A stretch of DNA of 64,000 bases from Parasponia andersonii (taxonomy: Eukaryota; Streptophyta; Magnoliopsida; Rosales; Cannabaceae). The notes under the pieces are model-generated. The model searched no databases. It was given only the letters and a program-made list of their open reading frames with translations, and was not told the origin of the DNA. This document shows positions 61,313-64,000 of this stretch, one piece after another. The DNA lies in contig JXTB01000002.1 of the NCBI GenBank assembly GCA_002914805.1, positions 2,834,609 through 2,898,608 of the forward strand, given 5' to 3'. The position numbers and the translations under genes were made by a program. Position 1 is the stretch's first letter; each line of letters begins with the position of its first letter.

Positions 61313-61799
61313 TTTTCTATTTTATATGGAGACATGATATTTGATACTGGGATATGTTTATTTTATTTTGCAGTTGAACTAGTTTGTGTACTAACTGGGT
61401 CCCATAAAACTGAAATGAACCAATAAACAATCGACAACAAGTAGTGTTTTAAGCACAACTATTTCGAAAATAGCACGTATTAGGGAATTAGGACACACAT
61501 GATCGGCAATGACGCAGCTAAAAAGTGAAAAACTGGCCCAACATAAGATGGACAATATCATAAGGCCATCCATGCGAGAAGCTTGGGAGCAAAATCAATA
61601 TGGTGGTTTGCCAACGTGGTGAACTACATGGGTACTACTCAAACCAACACGAGGGCTCCACATGATTAAATAATAAAAGAACAAATGGAATGTCATGTAA
61701 ATTCGCATTCTTTGTCCACTATTAAAAAAAAATAAAAAAAAAATTGAATTTTATCGATTAAGTAACGATAAATCTGCTTGTCACACCGTTAATACAAAA

Positions 61800-62036
61800 G
61801 TTACATGTAAAAGTTATAGTAAGACTGTAAAAAATCCGAATTTTGGGAGGGTAATTTAAATATTTTATCAATTTTTTGGATATAATAATGAGAGATTAAT
61901 TTGTAAAAATTTTGTACAGAAAGACTAAATTACAATTTTTTGGGGACAAAATTGATATAGATTTAAAAATTTGGGGACTTATGTACAATTTTTGAAAAAT
62001 TGAATTGCCCTATAAAATGGAGTCACGTGCCCCGTC

Positions 62037-62083
<47 letters not shown>

Positions 62084-64000
62084 CTCTCTTTCCCCCTGAC
62101 GCTCTCTCTCCTTCTCGGATCTCTCTTGGCCGAAGGAGGACCACTGCTGCAGCTCGCCTCCCGGGCATCGTCTGCCCGAGCAGCCCACCGGCAAAGCTCC
62201 CCCGTGCTGCGCTGAGTTGACGCTGACCAGTTGCAGCCGCTGGAGAGGCCGCCGTTACCAGAGCAGACGAAGTAGGCATTTTGGATTTTTGGCCACCGGT
62301 GATGATTCCGGCCTCCGTTTGACCTCAGATTGGGCTCGTTGGATTCGTCTCGTCGAGAGAAAATTTAAGGTATATATATCTTAACTTCATACTGCCCGAA
62401 TCAAAAGTTACCATTTTTTGAATGTTTTGAGTTTAAGTTTAACTTTTTGATCTGACCGTTGGATTGTGTTTTTGTTGTCATTTTTGGATTGTACTCGGAA
62501 AATGGAGAAGTTTGATATATATATATATATATTGCCTATGTTTAGTGATCGGCACAGAAATTGAGATCAGACGGTTGAGATTTGTCTTGTTATACATGCC
62601 ACCAGCCCGGTGTGGGCCTAGACCCGAATTGGATAAGTTATATGCTTAACCTGGTTATTTTGGGTGTTAGGAATTAAGTGAGGAGGTCTGTTTGTGGAAT
62701 TGAAGCTCTATTGAGAAGTTGGTTTTTCGCAAGAGGACGATTGAGGGCTTGGAATTGGTTCCCGACCTTCCGGGCGATCGTCAATGATACCTTGAGGATT
62801 CAATAGCGCGGTATCACTATTCGAGCGAGGTAGGGACTTAATTATCTCTGTTTTATATTGTTTTCAAATAAAACTTATTTTATGCAACATATGATAACAA
62901 ATGTGATTTTTAGTTTTCTTGAACATCTGTGATGAGAATTGATTATATGATGTATACATATTGCATTACTCTGGGAATTTTCTGAGTACATGTTATTTTG
63001 GGTATATTAAAAATAAGGTCGTTATGCTGCTCGTTTTCCTATAAAACCTAGTATGTTGATTTTATTGAAAAATCCGAGCATGATTATTTTCACACTTCAA
63101 TTCTGTATTGCACATGTCATAGGATCATACATGAGCACCATATTAGTATCGTGGGTTTACAGTGTGGCACTGCGTGCCCTACTGTTGATATAGAATCCGC
63201 AAACTCGAGTGGGGTTTTGTTATTTCTGATTACCTCCCCATTTAGTAGACGTATGCAATTCAGTTTCCCCTTTAAGTTTGGTAGGCGACACACGGGTGTC
63301 CCCTGCGGGTATGGACTTAGTGATCAAGTAGGCTGTTAGGCATACTTAGTGCCATCATCCTAGGATTCCACAGATAAGAGGATGAGAGCTCATGGGTATG
63401 GGTTGATTTGTGTCATGTGCATATAAATTAAATGATTTTATTTATACTGCTTTATATATATATTGGACTAAACTAACTATGCATGAATTCTCTATCACTA
63501 AAACAATTTCGAATGAGGTAATTATTTTTCCTACTGGGCATTTTATGCTCACCCCCTTCCTCCCTTCCTCAGGTGATGTCCAGTGCGACTTTGGTGATCA
63601 AGAGGAGTAAGAGGTCATCTTGACTATAGTTCATTTATTGGTAATGCTAGAAGCTTGTTATCATAATGTTTGGATTGTTTAGGTTTTGTTTAGCATTGAA
63701 CCAAGATTATTACACTCTGTCTTTGTCTGTGAACTTATGTATGCTATTCCGGTATTTGATTTTTGACGTGGATGATGATGATGCTTGGACTTATATTTGA
63801 TTTCGCATTTTTAAATTATTATTCGGTCTATGTTTAATGGTGTATACGAATTGTGGGACTGGTTCACGGGATGAAATTCTAATTATTTTATTTAAATGGA
63901 TTGTTTTATAAAACTATAACTTTTGACACTTTTCAAATAAATTAAAGAATTTCTCATCTTTGTGAAATTCTCTTTCTGCCACTGGCCCGGGTTTTAGATC
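61800..64000 (+). mobile_element. Possible LTR-type or retroelement leader sequence, incomplete at window end
   Basis: The layout is: an AT-rich stretch with TTTGGGGACAAAATTGATAT and similar words, TATAAAA at 62013-62019, a (CT)n tract (62039-62078), then a GC-rich untranslated stretch and 1.5 kb without a sustained reading frame. This resembles the promoter-plus-leader layout of non-autonomous LTR elements in plants. No gag/pol, primer-binding site or second LTR is visible, and the right boundary lies outside the window. It could equally be the 5' end of a non-coding transcript or of a gene whose coding exons lie beyond 64000. Confidence 0.3.
62039..62078. repeat. (CT)n microsatellite
   Basis: About twenty CT units shortly downstream of a TATAAAA box. 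Confidence 0.95.

Larger units (their letters stand above)
55300..61780. other. AT-rich repeat region without genes
   Basis: No coding frame longer than about 60 codons is present over 6 kb. Contents: a diverged inverted repeat (arms about 56085-56430 and 58635-59000), a degraded MITE (57506-57740), tandem repeats near 58024-58140, and a 116-bp tandem duplication at 61081-61312. This is probably old transposon-derived DNA. Confidence 0.6.

Noticed and set aside
62000..62279. Overlapping ORFs through the (CT)n tract on both strands
   Set aside because: They are Ser/Leu or Glu/Arg repeats translated from the microsatellite.
1..64000. CRISPR arrays, operons, tRNA or rRNA genes
   Set aside because: Direct repeats are microsatellites or two- to three-copy duplications without spacers, and the genes have introns and separate promoters. 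I saw no tRNA-like T-loop/anticodon arrangement, though a tRNA scan was not possible.

Overview
The window is nuclear DNA from a flowering plant, most likely a eudicot. The evidence is AT-rich intergenic DNA with many (AT)n, (GA)n and (AAT)n microsatellites, spliceosomal introns, chloroplast-targeted enzymes with transit peptides, and plant-specific families (CASP-like, DVR, BAM9, TULP). The species cannot be fixed from sequence alone. All exon models below were assembled by eye from splice signals and phase-consistent joins, and none has transcript support.

Layout, left to right. 1-2.1 kb: AT-rich, microsatellites. 2.2-3.5 kb (+): CASP-like membrane protein, 3 exons. 4.4-5.6 kb (-): intronless divinyl chlorophyllide reductase (DVR), convergent with the CASP-like gene. 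6.7-8.8 kb (-): 4-exon F-box protein. 10.0-10.1 kb (-): 47-aa predicted membrane microprotein. 12.1-14.7 kb (-): 9-exon plastid-type Rossmann/SDR protein with a textbook U12-type AT-AC intron. 14.9-20.4 kb: AT-rich, with one decayed RNase H retroelement fragment. 20.6-23.9 kb (+): N-myristoylated CDK-like kinase of the IBS1/At1g54610 type, 7 exons. 25.6-26.5 kb (+): small proline/glycine-rich protein with a central cysteine-rich membrane module. 26.5-34.8 kb: gene-poor, with two intact copies of a 240-bp MITE that have 9-bp target duplications. 35.2-37.7 kb (+): BAM9-type non-catalytic beta-amylase. 38.8-41.8 kb (-): Tubby-like F-box protein, convergent with BAM9. 42-48 kb: AT-rich. 48.8-54.4 kb (-): 12-exon nuclear-type protein with an Sgf11-like C2HC zinc finger, including an apparent 8-nt microexon. 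55.3-61.8 kb: repeats, including a third degraded MITE inside a diverged long inverted repeat. 61.8-64 kb: possible LTR-type or retroelement leader sequence.

The genes do not form a pathway or cluster. This is an ordinary mosaic of chloroplast metabolism (DVR, BAM9, SDR), ubiquitin and signalling genes (F-box, TULP, kinase) and small membrane proteins. The most unusual items are the AT-AC intron, the frame-restoring microexon next to what looks like a decayed exon, two or three very small membrane proteins that automated annotation tends to miss, and the MITE family. I saw no evidence of a new multi-gene system.
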